Assembly: GCF_000759475.1 (NCBI RefSeq)
Contig: NZ_CP009454.1
Coordinates: 1,798,001-1,862,000 of the forward strand
Reading direction: 5' to 3'
Length of the DNA stretch: 64,000 nucleotides
Source of the DNA: Pantoea rwandensis
GTDB lineage: Bacteria; Pseudomonadota; Gammaproteobacteria; Enterobacterales; Enterobacteriaceae
Part shown: piece by piece, positions 37,840 to 47,330 of the stretch
Layout of the letters: the number at the start of each line of letters is the position of its first letter
Position numbering within the stretch: position 1 is the stretch's first letter
The notes under the pieces: model-generated
What the model saw: only the letters and a program-made list of their open reading frames with translations
What the model was told of the DNA's origin: nothing
Databases searched by the model: none
Translations under genes and position numbers: made by a program

Positions 37840-38739
37840 TTACGCCAGGCGTAATTTGCCTGCCGTGGGCCAGCGCACAAACATCACCATATTCCCCATC
37901 AGAATCATCGCCAGACCCACGATGGCATTGCTGTGCCATTGATATCCCTCATAAATGGTCGACAACGTTAGTGCCACCAACGGGAAAAGCAGTGTGCAAT
38001 AGGCGGCCTGGCTGGCTCCGATACGACCGACGAGCGTGAAATAAGCGCCAAATCCCAGCACCGAACCAAAAATGGCCAGATAACTCATCGAACCAAGCCA
38101 CTGCAGATTCAGCGCAGGCGCTAATGAATCGCCATTCAGTAGTGCGATGATTGCCATAACGATTGCACCATATAACATGGCATAGCTGTTGGTGGTCAGC
38201 ACATCACGTTGACGGCGCTGATGGCGAGTTGAAATCATGTTACCCAAAGAGAATCCAAGCGTGCCCAAAGCACTTAGCCCAACGCCCCATAGCAGTTGCG
38301 GAGCCGGGTGCGCTGCCTGAATGTCATTCCAGAACAAGGCAACAATTCCCCCCAAGCCGAGCACGGCCGCGGGTAACAGGCGAAACGGTGGGCGCTGACG
38401 GAAAAAGATCCAACTATTAAGCGCGTTATATAACACTGCCATGGAGAAGATGACCGATTCCAGGCCACTGCTGATCCACGCTGCCGCATGATAGAAACAA
38501 ACGAAGTTGAAGCCAAATACGCAACAGCCTTGCAGTAAGCAGAAAAGGTGATCCTGCTTATCCAGTGGGCGCAGGCGTTTAATCAGCTTTAGGATCACTA
38601 ACATCAATACCGATGCCAGTAAGAAGCGCCAGAATACCGCCACCAGGACTGGCGTGTTGGCCGCCTCTTGTTGTAGAAAAATGGCGATCCAGGTGGTGCC
38701 CCAAATCAATACAACCGCAAGGTACAAGATGATGTTCAT
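37840..38739 (-). CDS. EamA/DMT-family transporter
   Basis: A 299-residue inner-membrane protein with ten hydrophobic segments and two EamA repeats (about 1-135 and 145-290). It begins MNIILYLAVVLIWGTTWIAI, the usual DMT start. Members export amino acids and other metabolites; substrate unknown. The ATG at 38739 has GGAGAG nine bases upstream and is preferred to an in-frame start 84 bases earlier. It is divergent from an AraC-type regulator that probably controls it. Confidence 0.87.
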   Translation of the reverse strand: MNIILYLAVVLIWGTTWIAIFLQQEAANTPVLVAVFWRFLLASVLMLVILKLIKRLRPLDKQDHLFCLLQGCCVFGFNFVCFYHAAAWISSGLESVIFSMAVLYNALNSWIFFRQRPPFRLLPAAVLGLGGIVALFWNDIQAAHPAPQLLWGVGLSALGTLGFSLGNMISTRHQRRQRDVLTTNSYAMLYGAIVMAIIALLNGDSLAPALNLQWLGSMSYLAIFGSVLGFGAYFTLVGRIGASQAAYCTLLFPLVALTLSTIYEGYQWHSNAIVGLAMILMGNMVMFVRWPTAGKLRLA

Positions 38740-38920
38740 CGTAAACTCTCCAGCAAAATCATTGCCCGAAGTGTGACGAAAACAATCACCACTCGCTTGC
38801 ACGCCGTTGCGCGTGAATTGCAAAATCTTGCGCTTTTTACACGGATGTCCCGCGTTGGCCTGTTTTCTGGCCGGGGAGATCCGTAAACTGTGCGTTATTG
38901 ACCTGTGAGTGGACCTCCCG

Positions 38921-39796
38921 ATGCCCGATTATCAGACCTTTGACATGCTGCAGCGCCATAAAGCGCAACTGCGCGATAGCGTGCAGCTGTCGGGTGGCAT
39001 CAAGTTGGCGGCCTGGTTTAATAGCGGCGATCGCGTCACCAACCTGAGCGACCACCACACGCTGAGCCTGTATACCGCTGATGGCTATGATACCTGGCAC
39101 AAAACCCAGCATGGTTGGCGCAATGGCGGTGGTCCGGATCGCTTCTGCCTGATGCCGAGCGGGGTTGAATCGACCTGGGATCTGCGTGCCGATTTGTCGT
39201 TCGTGCACCTTTACTGTACGGATGAGCACTTGCGGCATCTCGGTGAGCAGATCTGGGATCGCAGCCCCGCGCAACTCAACCTGCATGAAAAGATCTTTGC
39301 CGATGACGATCGCATCACGCAGCTTTATCGCCATTTCCTGCTGAGCGTTGACTGGCAGCAACCCGCTAATCAATTGATGTTGAGCAGTGCCTCGACGTTG
39401 TTGATGACGCATCTTTTGCAGCGCTACAGTGAAGTGCAGTGGCAGGCGCCACAGGTGCGTGGCGGATTAGCGCCCGCGGTATTGCGACGTGTATTGGCGT
39501 TTATCGATGCGCAGCTGGATCAGCCTTTGACGCTGGCACAGCTGGCGGCAGAAGCGGCCTTGAGTGAATACCACTTTGCACGCATGTTCCGCAGCAGCGT
39601 GGGTGAAGCGCCACATCAGTTCGTGATGCGTCGTCGTATGGATACCGCACTGCAACTGCTAAAGTTCAGCGCTCTGCCGATAACTGAGATCGCGCTGCGC
39701 TGCGGTTTTCACTCCTCCAGTCACTTCAGTAACCGTTTCCGCCAACTGCATGGCGTAACGCCCTCCGCATGGCGCCAAAACCCGCATCAGCTTTGA
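38921..39796 (+). CDS. AraC-family transcriptional regulator
   Basis: A 291-residue regulator with an N-terminal sensor domain (to about 175) and two helix-turn-helix motifs at the C-terminus: DQPLTLAQLAAEAALSEYHF and ITEIALRCGFHSSSHFSNRF. The ATG at 38921 is chosen over a GTG 12 bases upstream; neither has a strong ribosome site. It is divergent from the EamA transporter gene across 181 bases. Effector unknown. Confidence 0.85.
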   Translation: MPDYQTFDMLQRHKAQLRDSVQLSGGIKLAAWFNSGDRVTNLSDHHTLSLYTADGYDTWHKTQHGWRNGGGPDRFCLMPSGVESTWDLRADLSFVHLYCTDEHLRHLGEQIWDRSPAQLNLHEKIFADDDRITQLYRHFLLSVDWQQPANQLMLSSASTLLMTHLLQRYSEVQWQAPQVRGGLAPAVLRRVLAFIDAQLDQPLTLAQLAAEAALSEYHFARMFRSSVGEAPHQFVMRRRMDTALQLLKFSALPITEIALRCGFHSSSHFSNRFRQLHGVTPSAWRQNPHQL

Positions 39797-39964
39797 TTTC
39801 ACTGTAATTGCCTGAAACAGCCAGTTTCTACCTTCGAGAAACGTCGCAAATTCATTCACTCACGCGTAATTGTGGTGATTTTTTCTTCGCCTTAGATACA
39901 ATGCCATCCATTAACATATTGTTTTTGATGTGATAATTACATGTTTAGCTTATGCGGAGTGGTA

Positions 39965-40240
39965 ATGATGGAAATGCGCGTTTCAAAGCTTGAAGCCGAT
40001 GTATTTGAAATGAAGGCAGATATTAAAACGTTGAAAACCGATATGGAAACGGTGAAAACCGACCTGGCGGTGATCAAGTCTAACTACGTAACGAAAGCCG
40101 ATTTACATCAGGAAATCGGCAAAACGCATGTAGAGATCGCCAAAATTCACAAAGAGATGACAAAACAAACCAAATGGATCCTGGGTGGAATAATGAGCGC
40201 CGCTGGGCTCAGCTTGGGCATAGCTCGCTGGCTGTTTTGA
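39965..40240 (+). CDS. Small coiled-coil protein with C-terminal membrane helix
   Basis: A 91-residue protein. Residues about 4-68 are a coiled coil of Lys/Asp/Thr heptads (MKADIKTLKTDMETVKTDLA) and residues 72-91 form a membrane segment (WILGGIMSAAGLSLGIARWL). The plan resembles XhlA-type phage lysis accessory proteins and similar small proteins of plasmids and phages. GGAG precedes the ATG at 39965 by five bases; the next ATG, one codon on, is equally possible. It lies 20 bases from the 3' end of tRNA-Arg, a favourite phage attachment site. Confidence 0.65.
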   Translation: MMEMRVSKLEADVFEMKADIKTLKTDMETVKTDLAVIKSNYVTKADLHQEIGKTHVEIAKIHKEMTKQTKWILGGIMSAAGLSLGIARWLF

Positions 40241-40260
40241 GGAGGGAGGGAGGTCTGAAC

Positions 40261-40335
40261 TGGTGTCCCCTGCAGGAATCGAACCTGCAACTAGCCCTTA
40301 GGAGGGGCTCGTTATATCCATTTAACTAAGGAGAC
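40261..40335 (-). tRNA. argW: tRNA-Arg (CCT)
   Basis: A 75-base tRNA with anticodon CCT in CTCCTAA, T-loop TTCGATTCC and encoded CCA. It matches E. coli argW almost base for base, including its place beside yfdC. Confidence 0.97.
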
Positions 40336-40344
40336 GCGGCGCGC

Positions 40345-40373
40345 AGTATAGCGTACCGACCAGCAGAATTTAA
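40345..40373 (-). promoter_or_regulatory. argW promoter
   Basis: On the minus strand TTAAAT, a 17-base spacer and TATACT, then a GC-rich discriminator running into the tRNA. Confidence 0.7.
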
Positions 40374-40421
40374 CCGTGTTAATCCTGTTTGCTCAATCTA
40401 TCAACAATGTCGTGCCACAGA

Positions 40422-41342
40422 TCACTGTTGTTTCTTCTGCGCTTTCTCTTTGCGCTTCTGTTCCGCCTTCGCTTTGGCCTTCGCCGCCTCACTCATATCG
40501 TTGCGAATTTGCGCATGGCTGATCAGTGCAAAAATCAACGTACCGCCGGTGATATTTCCCAGCAGGGTAGGCAGCGCAAACGGCCAGATGAATTCCTGCC
40601 AGGGCAGCGTGCCGGCAAACACCAGATACAGCACTTCAACGGAACCCACCACAATATGGGCCAGATCTCCCAGCGCGACCAGCCATGTCATCATCACAAT
40701 CACCACGATTTTGGCCGCGCCCGCGTAAGGGAACATCCAAACCATGGTGGCGATAATCCAACCTGAAATCACGGCATTGGCAAACATTTCGCTGGGGGAG
40801 TTGTCCATCACCTTTTCGCTAATCACGGTGAAGGCCTGACGCGTCGCCTCGTCAAAAATCGGCATATGATTAAACGCCAATGCGCCGAGCGCCGTACCGA
40901 TCAAATTTCCCGCCAGCACCACGCCCCACAGGCGCAATAACAGCATGAAATTACCGCCAGTGGGTTTGTGCATCACCGGTAATACCGCAGTAACCGTGTT
41001 CTCAGTGAACAGTTGCTGACGGGCCATTATCACGATGACAAAGCCGAAGGTATAACCCAGATTCTCCAGCAGGAAACCACCGGGTACATCAGCCAAATGC
41101 ACATGGAAAATCCCTTTTGCCATCAGCGAAGCGCTCATGGATAGCCCCGCAGCCACGGCAGACCACAGCAACGCCATACCATCGCGCTCTAACTCTTTCT
41201 CGCCGTCCTGGCGAATCTCTTCATGGATTGCCGCAGCCCGCGAGGGCAGGGCATCTTCATCCACTTCTATCTCTTTACCCTGGTCCTTTTCGTCGCTCTC
41301 GACATCGTTGTCATGTTCTGAAATGGATGGTGATTGCTTCAT
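40422..41342 (-). CDS. yfdC: Formate/nitrite transporter family protein YfdC
   Basis: A 306-residue inner-membrane FNT-family protein, longer than FocA because of a charged N-terminus of about 60 residues (DEKDQGKEIEVDEDALPSRA) and a Lys/Ala-rich C-terminal tail. Six membrane segments follow, with the FNT motif RQQLFTENTV near residue 115. It is very close to E. coli YfdC, which lies between vacJ/mlaA and argW. Substrate unknown. The ATG at 41342 with AGGGGA upstream is preferred to an in-frame start 24 bases earlier. Confidence 0.92.
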   Translation of the reverse strand: MKQSPSISEHDNDVESDEKDQGKEIEVDEDALPSRAAAIHEEIRQDGEKELERDGMALLWSAVAAGLSMSASLMAKGIFHVHLADVPGGFLLENLGYTFGFVIVIMARQQLFTENTVTAVLPVMHKPTGGNFMLLLRLWGVVLAGNLIGTALGALAFNHMPIFDEATRQAFTVISEKVMDNSPSEMFANAVISGWIIATMVWMFPYAGAAKIVVIVMMTWLVALGDLAHIVVGSVEVLYLVFAGTLPWQEFIWPFALPTLLGNITGGTLIFALISHAQIRNDMSEAAKAKAKAEQKRKEKAQKKQQ

Positions 41343-41522
41343 GTTTTCCCCTGGTGATAATGCCAACGCGTAATAAGCGTAGACGGTTTTATCAAGGACG
41401 AAATGTTACTAAGATCCAAATTAAGAGTAACAAGATTTTAACTGAGGTGCTTTTTTGCACAGTTCCTTGATCTGATGCGCACGAATACCCCCTTTGAGGG
41501 AAGTGAGAGCAACCTCACAGGC

Positions 41523-41551
41523 TTCGGCCCACAGATTCATTGTGGTATTAT
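41523..41551 (+). promoter_or_regulatory. Possible promoter of the ccm operon
   Basis: TTCGGC, a 17-base spacer and TATTAT, 36 bases before ccmA. The spacer is an inverted repeat, CCACA-gattcat-TGTGG, which could be a regulator site. No FNR or NarP box is evident in 41343-41586. Confidence 0.35.
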
Positions 41552-41586
41552 CCCCGCCTTATTTCACAGCTGCGATTCCCTCTTTC

Positions 41587-42201
41587 ATGCTCGAAGTCAT
41601 TAATCTCTCATGCGTTCGTGATGAGCGAACCCTGTTTCATGGACTGAGCTTCCATGTGCAACCGGGTGACATTGTGCAAATTGAAGGCCCTAACGGGGCA
41701 GGAAAAACCTCACTGCTGCGTCTGCTGGCTGGTTTAAGCCGGGCAGAAGAGGGCGAGGTGATGTGGCAATCGCAGCCGATTCGTCAGCAGCGCGAAACAT
41801 GGCATCAAAACTTGCTCTATCTTGGTCATCATCCTGGTGTGAAGTCGGTACTCTCACCTCTGGAAAACCTGCATTTCTGGCACGGCGATCGTGATGAAGA
41901 AGTGATTTTCGACGCGCTGGAGCAGGTGAACTTGCTGGGATATGAAGAAGTGCCGGTTGCACAGTTGTCCGCAGGGCAGCAACGGCGTGTAGCCCTGGCT
42001 CGCTTGTGGCTCAGCCCGGCTAAAATCTGGATTCTGGATGAACCGCTCACGGCCATTGATAAAGGCGGCGTGGAAAAATTAATGGCGCGTTTCGCTGAAC
42101 ATGCCGATAACGGAGGCGCAGTGATTTTGACTACCCATCAGGATCTGCCTGATGAGAGTGAATGCGTGCGCAAAATCCGCCTTATCTCGGAGTGGGCTTG
42201 A
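41587..42201 (+). CDS. ccmA: Heme exporter ATPase CcmA
   Basis: ATP-binding subunit of the CcmABCD complex that releases heme-loaded CcmE during cytochrome c maturation. The 204-residue protein has Walker [10 protein letters not shown] (about 34-42), the signature [13 protein letters not shown] and Walker [12 protein letters not shown]. The start at 41587 follows homology; an in-frame start 93 bases earlier lacks support. Stop and ccmB start overlap (TGATG). First of nine ccm genes. Confidence 0.95.
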   Translation: MLEVINLSCVRDERTLFHGLSFHVQPGDIVQIEGPNGAGKTSLLRLLAGLSRAEEGEVMWQSQPIRQQRETWHQNLLYLGHHPGVKSVLSPLENLHFWHGDRDEEVIFDALEQVNLLGYEEVPVAQLSAGQQRRVALARLWLSPAKIWILDEPLTAIDKGGVEKLMARFAEHADNGGAVILTTHQDLPDESECVRKIRLISEWA

Positions 42202-42860
42202 TGTTAGGTCGCGTGATTCAGCGTGAGTTGAAAATTGCATTTCGCAGCGGTGCCGAGGTGATTAACCCGCTGTGGTTTTTCCTGATTGTTATCACGCTGT
42301 TTCCGTTAGGTATCGGGCCGGATCCTCAGCAGCTGGCGCGCATTGCGCCAGGCGTGGCGTGGGTTGCGGCATTGTTAGCCTCACTGCTGGCGCTTGAACG
42401 ACTGTTCCGTGATGATTTTCTGGATGGTTCGCTGGAGCAACTACTTTTGCTACCCACACCGCTGCCCGTCACGGTGCTGGGAAAAGTGATTGCTCACTGG
42501 CTGATTACGGGCTTGCCACTGATTTTACTGTCGCCGCTGGCGGCACTACTCCTGTCACTGGATTTTGCTGGCTGGCGCGCGATGGCACTGACGCTATTAC
42601 TCGGCACGCCAACCTTGAGTTTTCTTGGTGCGATTGGCACCGGTTTGACCGTTGGGCTGCGGCGTGGCGGCGTACTTCTGAGTTTACTGGTATTGCCGTT
42701 GTCGATACCTGTTCTGATCTTTGCCAGCGCGGCCATCGATGCCGCCGGTCAGGGATTGCCGATCGGAGGTTATCTGGCAATTCTTGGCGCGATGCTGGCA
42801 GTGAGCGCAACACTTTCGCCGTTTGCTACTGCTGCGGCTTTGCGCATTAGTCTGCATTAA
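42201..42860 (+). CDS. ccmB: Heme exporter membrane subunit CcmB
   Basis: A 219-residue inner-membrane subunit of CcmABCD with six hydrophobic segments. The family signatures INPLWFFLIVITLFPLGIGP and LERLFRDDFLDGSLEQLLL are intact. It overlaps ccmA by one base at TGATG. A 50-base gap separates it from ccmC. Confidence 0.95.
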   Translation: MLGRVIQRELKIAFRSGAEVINPLWFFLIVITLFPLGIGPDPQQLARIAPGVAWVAALLASLLALERLFRDDFLDGSLEQLLLLPTPLPVTVLGKVIAHWLITGLPLILLSPLAALLLSLDFAGWRAMALTLLLGTPTLSFLGAIGTGLTVGLRRGGVLLSLLVLPLSIPVLIFASAAIDAAGQGLPIGGYLAILGAMLAVSATLSPFATAAALRISLH

Positions 42861-42910
42861 TCCGTGCTGCCCCAGAGCTGCCGGTATCCGAATTCTTTTT
42901 ATTGTGAGCT

Positions 42911-43657
42911 ATGCAAATGTGGAAATGGTTACACCAGTGGGCGAAGCCTGAGCGGCTTTACCAGCTATGCGGTCGCTTAATTCCCTGGTTCGCAGTGCTG
43001 GGCGTCGCCACGCTGCTACTTGGCTGGGTATGGGGCTTTGGCTTTGCACCGGCCGATTATCAGCAGGGCAACAGCTTCCGAATTATGTACATTCACGTGC
43101 CTGCGGCGATGTGGTCCATGGGTGTTTACGCCTCCATGGCGATTGCCGCGTTCATCGGCCTGGTGTGGCAGATGAAAATGGCGGATCTGGTCTCCGCAGC
43201 GATGGCGCCGATTGGCGCAGTATTTACTTTTATCGCGCTGGTCACCGGTTCTGCCTGGGGCAAACCGATGTGGGGCACCTGGTGGATTTGGGATGCCCGC
43301 CTAACCTCGGAGCTGGTGCTGCTGTTCATCTATATGGGGGTGATTGCGCTCTATCACTCGTTTGAGGATCGTCGCACCGCCGGTCGCGCTGCAGGCATCC
43401 TGATTCTGGTGGGCGTGGTTAACTTGCCCATCATCCACTTCTCGGTGCAGTGGTGGAACACCCTCCATCAGGGATCGTCTGGCATTTTGCAGCAGGCGAT
43501 TGCGCCGAGTATGCGGACGCCGCTGCGCTGGGCCATTCTCGGTTATCTGCTGGTGTTTGGCGCGCTGACGCTGATGCGCCTGCGTAACCTGATTTTGTTC
43601 AGCGAGCGCCATCGTCCATGGGCGATCGATGTGGCTCAGGGAGGGCGCAAAGCATGA
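42911..43657 (+). CDS. ccmC: Heme-handling protein CcmC
   Basis: A 248-residue membrane protein with six segments and the tryptophan-rich WWD motif WGTWWIWDARLTSELVL (about residues 119-135) that presents heme to CcmE. The conserved histidines flank it: IMYIHVPAAMW and IIHFSVQWWNTLHQGS. The ATG at 42911 (MQMWKWL) and one two codons later are both possible. It overlaps ccmD by four bases (ATGA). Confidence 0.95.
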   Translation: MQMWKWLHQWAKPERLYQLCGRLIPWFAVLGVATLLLGWVWGFGFAPADYQQGNSFRIMYIHVPAAMWSMGVYASMAIAAFIGLVWQMKMADLVSAAMAPIGAVFTFIALVTGSAWGKPMWGTWWIWDARLTSELVLLFIYMGVIALYHSFEDRRTAGRAAGILILVGVVNLPIIHFSVQWWNTLHQGSSGILQQAIAPSMRTPLRWAILGYLLVFGALTLMRLRNLILFSERHRPWAIDVAQGGRKA

Positions 43658-43887
43658 CACCGGCTTTCTCATCATGGAGCGACTTCTTCGCCATGGGCGG
43701 CTATGCCTTCTATGTCTGGCTCGCCGTCATCCTCACGTTAATCCCTTTATTTGGTCTGGTGCTGCATACCCTGTTGTTCCGCCGCCGTTTGCTGGCAGAA
43801 ATTCGCCAGCGTCAATCCAGGGAGCGCCGCATTCGCGCGGCCAAGTCGAAAAAAGCTGCCAGTGAAGCAGCAGGAGAAACCGTGTGA
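43654..43887 (+). CDS. ccmD: CcmD
   Basis: A 77-residue single-span inner-membrane protein that helps release holo-CcmE from CcmABC. It has the family stretch [15 protein letters not shown] and a basic Arg/Lys-rich C-terminal tail in the cytoplasm. It overlaps ccmC and ccmE by four bases each. Confidence 0.93.
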   Translation: MTPAFSSWSDFFAMGGYAFYVWLAVILTLIPLFGLVLHTLLFRRRLLAEIRQRQSRERRIRAAKSKKAASEAAGETV

Positions 43888-44369
43888 ATATCCGTCGTCG
43901 TAACCGCCTGTATGTGGTGGTGGCGATTTTGGTCGGCTTAGGCCTGGCCACATCGCTGGTGATGTACGCGCTGCGTTCCAACATTGACCTGTTTTACACC
44001 CCGAGTGAAATTCTGTACGGCAAAGGCGAAGCGCATCAGATGCCGGAAACCGGGCAACGTCTGCGCGTCGGCGGCATGGTGATGCCTGGCAGCGTAAAAC
44101 GCGACCCCAAAACGCTGGCTGTCTCTTTCAAGTTGTATGACGCCAACGGCGTGATCAGCGTAAGTTACGAGGGCATCTTGCCGGACCTGTTCCGTGAAGG
44201 GCAGGGCGTGGTAGCGCAAGGCGTGCTGGAAAGCGGCAACCTGGTCAATGCCAAAGAAGTGCTGGCAAAACATGACGAAAAATACACCCCGCCAGAAATT
44301 GAAGATGCGATGAAGAAAAACCACACAGGACCTGCAGCGACTTATCAGCAGGCAGGTGCTCAATCATGA
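43884..44369 (+). CDS. ccmE: Heme chaperone CcmE
   Basis: Periplasmic heme chaperone anchored by an N-terminal helix (about 9-29). The covalent heme-binding His130 and axial Tyr134 are both present in [11 protein letters not shown], matching E. coli numbering exactly. 161 residues with GTG start overlapping the ccmD stop. Confidence 0.96.
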   Translation: MNIRRRNRLYVVVAILVGLGLATSLVMYALRSNIDLFYTPSEILYGKGEAHQMPETGQRLRVGGMVMPGSVKRDPKTLAVSFKLYDANGVISVSYEGILPDLFREGQGVVAQGVLESGNLVNAKEVLAKHDEKYTPPEIEDAMKKNHTGPAATYQQAGAQS

Positions 44370-46324
44370 TGCCGGAAATTGGCAGCTTTCTGCTTTGCCT
44401 GGCGCTGGGACTCGCGCTGCTATTAAGTATTTATCCGTTGTGGGGCGCAACCCGTCAGGATGCACGTTTGATGGCGATGGCACGTCCGCTGGCGTGGGGC
44501 ATGTTCGCCTGTATCGTTGCCGCCTTCGTGGTGCTGGTACATGCGTTTATCGTTAACGATTTCAGCGTGGCCTATGTCGCCACCAACTCCAACACCCTGC
44601 TGCCGGTTTACTATCGCATCGCGGCCACCTGGGGCGCGCATGAAGGTTCACTGCTGCTGTGGGTGCTGTTGCTCAGCACCTGGACGGTAGCTGTCGCAAT
44701 TTTCAGTCGCGGTATGCCGCAGGATGCACTGGCGCGTGTGTTGTCAGTCATGGGGATGATCAATCTCGGCTTCCTGCTGTTTATTACGCTCACCTCGAAT
44801 CCGTTTACTCGTACCCTGCCGAACTTCCCGGTTGATGGCAGCGACCTCAATCCGATGCTGCAGGATATCGGGCTGATTTTCCATCCACCCCTGCTCTACA
44901 TGGGTTATGTCGGTTTCTCGGTGGCATTTGCGTTTGCTATTGCGTCATTGATGGCAGGGCGTCTCGATACCGCATGGGCGCGCTGGTCACGCCCGTGGAC
45001 GACCGCAGCCTGGGTTTTCCTGACCATTGGCATCGTGCTCGGTTCGGCGTGGGCCTATTACGAACTGGGCTGGGGCGGCTGGTGGTTCTGGGATCCGGTC
45101 GAGAATGCTTCGTTCATGCCTTGGCTGGCCGGTACGGCGTTGATGCATTCACTGGCGGTGACAGAAAAACGGGGTAGCTTCAAATCCTGGACGGTGCTGC
45201 TGGCGATCACTGCATTTTCCTTAAGCCTGCTGGGCACCTTCCTGGTGCGTTCTGGCGTGCTGGTATCGGTGCACTCGTTTGCTTCCGATCCGGCGCGTGG
45301 CATGTTCATCCTTGCCTTCCTGGTGATTGTGATTGGCAGTTCATTGCTGCTCTATGCGATTAAAGGCGGCAAGGTGCGCAGCCGCGTGCAAAGCGAAACC
45401 TGGTCACGCGAATCCTTCCTGTTGGGTAATAACGTGCTGTTAATCGCCGCCATGTTGGTGGTGCTATTGGGCACGCTGTTGCCGCTGGTTCACAAGCAGC
45501 TGGGACTGGGCAGTATTTCCATCGGCGAACCGTTCTTCAACACCATGTTCACCTGGCTGATGGCACCGTTCGCGCTGATGCTCGGCATTGGTCCGCTGGT
45601 GCGCTGGCGCCGTGATGAGCCGCAAAAGTTGTGGAAACGCCTGGGTGTCGGTTTGCTGGTGACCTTGATCCTGTCGATCGCACTGCCGTGGTTGTTGCAG
45701 GATCGCATTGAAGCGATGACGGTGATCGGCCTGCTGATGGCGATATGGGTGATCTTGCTGACGTTGATGGAACTGCATGAACGCGCTACCCATCGCCACA
45801 GCTTCTTGAAAGGCCTGCGCCATTTAACGCGCAGCCACTGGGGCATGGTGCTGGGCCATTTAGGCGTTGCCGTGACCGTGGTGGGTATTGCTTTTAGCAC
45901 ACAGTACAGCGTTGAACGCGATGTACGCATGAAGTCAGGCGATACCGTGGATATCCACAACTATCACTTTATCTTCCGTGATGTACACAACCTGCAAGGG
46001 CCGAACTACAGCGGCGGTGTTGCCATTATCGATGTGACGCGTGACGGAAAATTTGAAGCGGTACTGCATGCTGAAAAACGGTTCTATACCGCAGCTCGCA
46101 CCATGATGACCGAAGCGGCAATCAGCGGTGGTTTCACTCGCGATCTCTACGCGGCATTGGGCGAAGAGCTGGATGACGGTTCATGGGCGGTGCGGATCTA
46201 TTACAAACCGTTCGTGCGCTGGATTTGGTTCGGCGGCGTGTTTATGGCGGTTGGCGGCCTATTGTGCCTGCTGGACCCGCGTTATCGTTCGCGCAAAAAA
46301 GCGCAGCAGGAGGAGCTGGCATGA
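44366..46324 (+). CDS. ccmF: Cytochrome c heme lyase subunit CcmF
   Basis: A 652-residue membrane protein with about fifteen segments and the WWD motif [19 protein letters not shown] (about 231-249), which binds heme before ligation to apocytochrome c. Conserved histidines occur in [11 protein letters not shown] and in [10 protein letters not shown]. It works with CcmH and CcmI. It overlaps ccmE by four bases and ccmG by four. Confidence 0.96.
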   Translation: MMPEIGSFLLCLALGLALLLSIYPLWGATRQDARLMAMARPLAWGMFACIVAAFVVLVHAFIVNDFSVAYVATNSNTLLPVYYRIAATWGAHEGSLLLWVLLLSTWTVAVAIFSRGMPQDALARVLSVMGMINLGFLLFITLTSNPFTRTLPNFPVDGSDLNPMLQDIGLIFHPPLLYMGYVGFSVAFAFAIASLMAGRLDTAWARWSRPWTTAAWVFLTIGIVLGSAWAYYELGWGGWWFWDPVENASFMPWLAGTALMHSLAVTEKRGSFKSWTVLLAITAFSLSLLGTFLVRSGVLVSVHSFASDPARGMFILAFLVIVIGSSLLLYAIKGGKVRSRVQSETWSRESFLLGNNVLLIAAMLVVLLGTLLPLVHKQLGLGSISIGEPFFNTMFTWLMAPFALMLGIGPLVRWRRDEPQKLWKRLGVGLLVTLILSIALPWLLQDRIEAMTVIGLLMAIWVILLTLMELHERATHRHSFLKGLRHLTRSHWGMVLGHLGVAVTVVGIAFSTQYSVERDVRMKSGDTVDIHNYHFIFRDVHNLQGPNYSGGVAIIDVTRDGKFEAVLHAEKRFYTAARTMMTEAAISGGFTRDLYAALGEELDDGSWAVRIYYKPFVRWIWFGGVFMAVGGLLCLLDPRYRSRKKAQQEELA

Positions 46325-46878
46325 GTAAGAAAATCTTGTTCATCCCGTTAGTACTGTTTCTGCTGCTGGCGGCCGCGCTGTTGTGGCAGCTGTCTCGCAA
46401 CGCTAATGGTGATGATCCCACGCGTCTGGAGTCGGCGCTGATTGGTAAGCCGGTACCGGTTTTCAAACTGGAAGCGCTCGATAAGCCGGGCAAAATCTAC
46501 GATCAGCAGGTTCTGACCGACGGCAAACCGATCCTGCTCAATGTCTGGGCCACCTGGTGCCCAACCTGCCGTGCGGAGCATCAATATCTCAACACGCTGG
46601 CTGAGAAAGGCATCCGGGTGGTTGGCCTGAACTACAAAGACGATCGCACCAAAGCGGTCACCTGGCTGAACACACTGGGCAACCCGTACGCGCTGAGCCT
46701 GTATGACGGTGACGGCATGTTAGGTCTGGATCTCGGCGTCTACGGTGCGCCGGAAACCTTCCTGATCGACGGCCACGGCATTATTCGTTATCGCCATGCG
46801 GGGGATATGAATGATCGCGTGTGGAACGAAGAAGTGAAACCGCTGTGGGATAAATACAGCAAGGGGGCCGGTGCGTGA
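46321..46878 (+). CDS. ccmG: Thiol:disulfide oxidoreductase CcmG (DsbE)
   Basis: A 185-residue membrane-anchored periplasmic thioredoxin-like protein that keeps apocytochrome c cysteines reduced. Active site WCPTC lies at about residues 79-83 after NVWATW, and the cis-Pro region is GVYGAPETFLI. An N-terminal anchor covers residues 5-24. The start at 46321 overlaps the ccmF stop. Confidence 0.95.
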   Translation: MSKKILFIPLVLFLLLAAALLWQLSRNANGDDPTRLESALIGKPVPVFKLEALDKPGKIYDQQVLTDGKPILLNVWATWCPTCRAEHQYLNTLAEKGIRVVGLNYKDDRTKAVTWLNTLGNPYALSLYDGDGMLGLDLGVYGAPETFLIDGHGIIRYRHAGDMNDRVWNEEVKPLWDKYSKGAGA

Positions 46879-47330
46879 AACGGCTGCTTCTGTTAATAGC
46901 GGGCATTCTGCTCAGCACCAGCCTATGGGCTGCCATTGATACTTACCAGTTCGATTCGGTACAGCAGGAAGAGCAGTACCGCGATCTCACCGGTTCACTG
47001 CGTTGCCCTAAGTGTCAGAACAACAGCATTGCCGACTCCAATGCGATGATTGCCGCAGACATGCGTCTGAAAGTGTATGAGCTGATGAAGCAGGGCCAAA
47101 GTCGCCAGCAGATCATCGATTACATGGTGGCGCGCTACGGCAACTTCGTCACTTATGAACCCCCGGTTACCCCTTCAACGCTGATTTTGTGGGTGGGGCC
47201 GGCGCTGTTTGTGGTGCTGGGCGGCTTGATTATTATTCTGCGCAATCGCCGGGGGAAAACCCGTAGCGATCTCGATGACGATGAACAACAACGCCTTGCG
47301 GCGATTCTTAAGCGTGACGGGAAGCCGTAA
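46875..47330 (+). CDS. ccmH: Cytochrome c maturation thioredoxin-like protein CcmH
   Basis: A 151-residue protein with a signal sequence, the LRCPKCQ redox motif (about 42-48, two cysteines) on a three-helix periplasmic domain, and a C-terminal membrane segment (about 103-122). It delivers reduced apocytochrome to CcmF. In E. coli this domain is fused with the TPR part in one 350-residue CcmH; here the two are separate genes. GTG start overlapping ccmG by four bases. Confidence 0.94.
   Translation: MKRLLLLIAGILLSTSLWAAIDTYQFDSVQQEEQYRDLTGSLRCPKCQNNSIADSNAMIAADMRLKVYELMKQGQSRQQIIDYMVARYGNFVTYEPPVTPSTLILWVGPALFVVLGGLIIILRNRRGKTRSDLDDDEQQRLAAILKRDGKP

Noticed and set aside
30000-41000. Prophage or genomic island between alaC and yfdC
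   Set aside because: No integrase, transposase, structural phage gene or direct tRNA duplication is visible; the region is a set of separate small cassettes.
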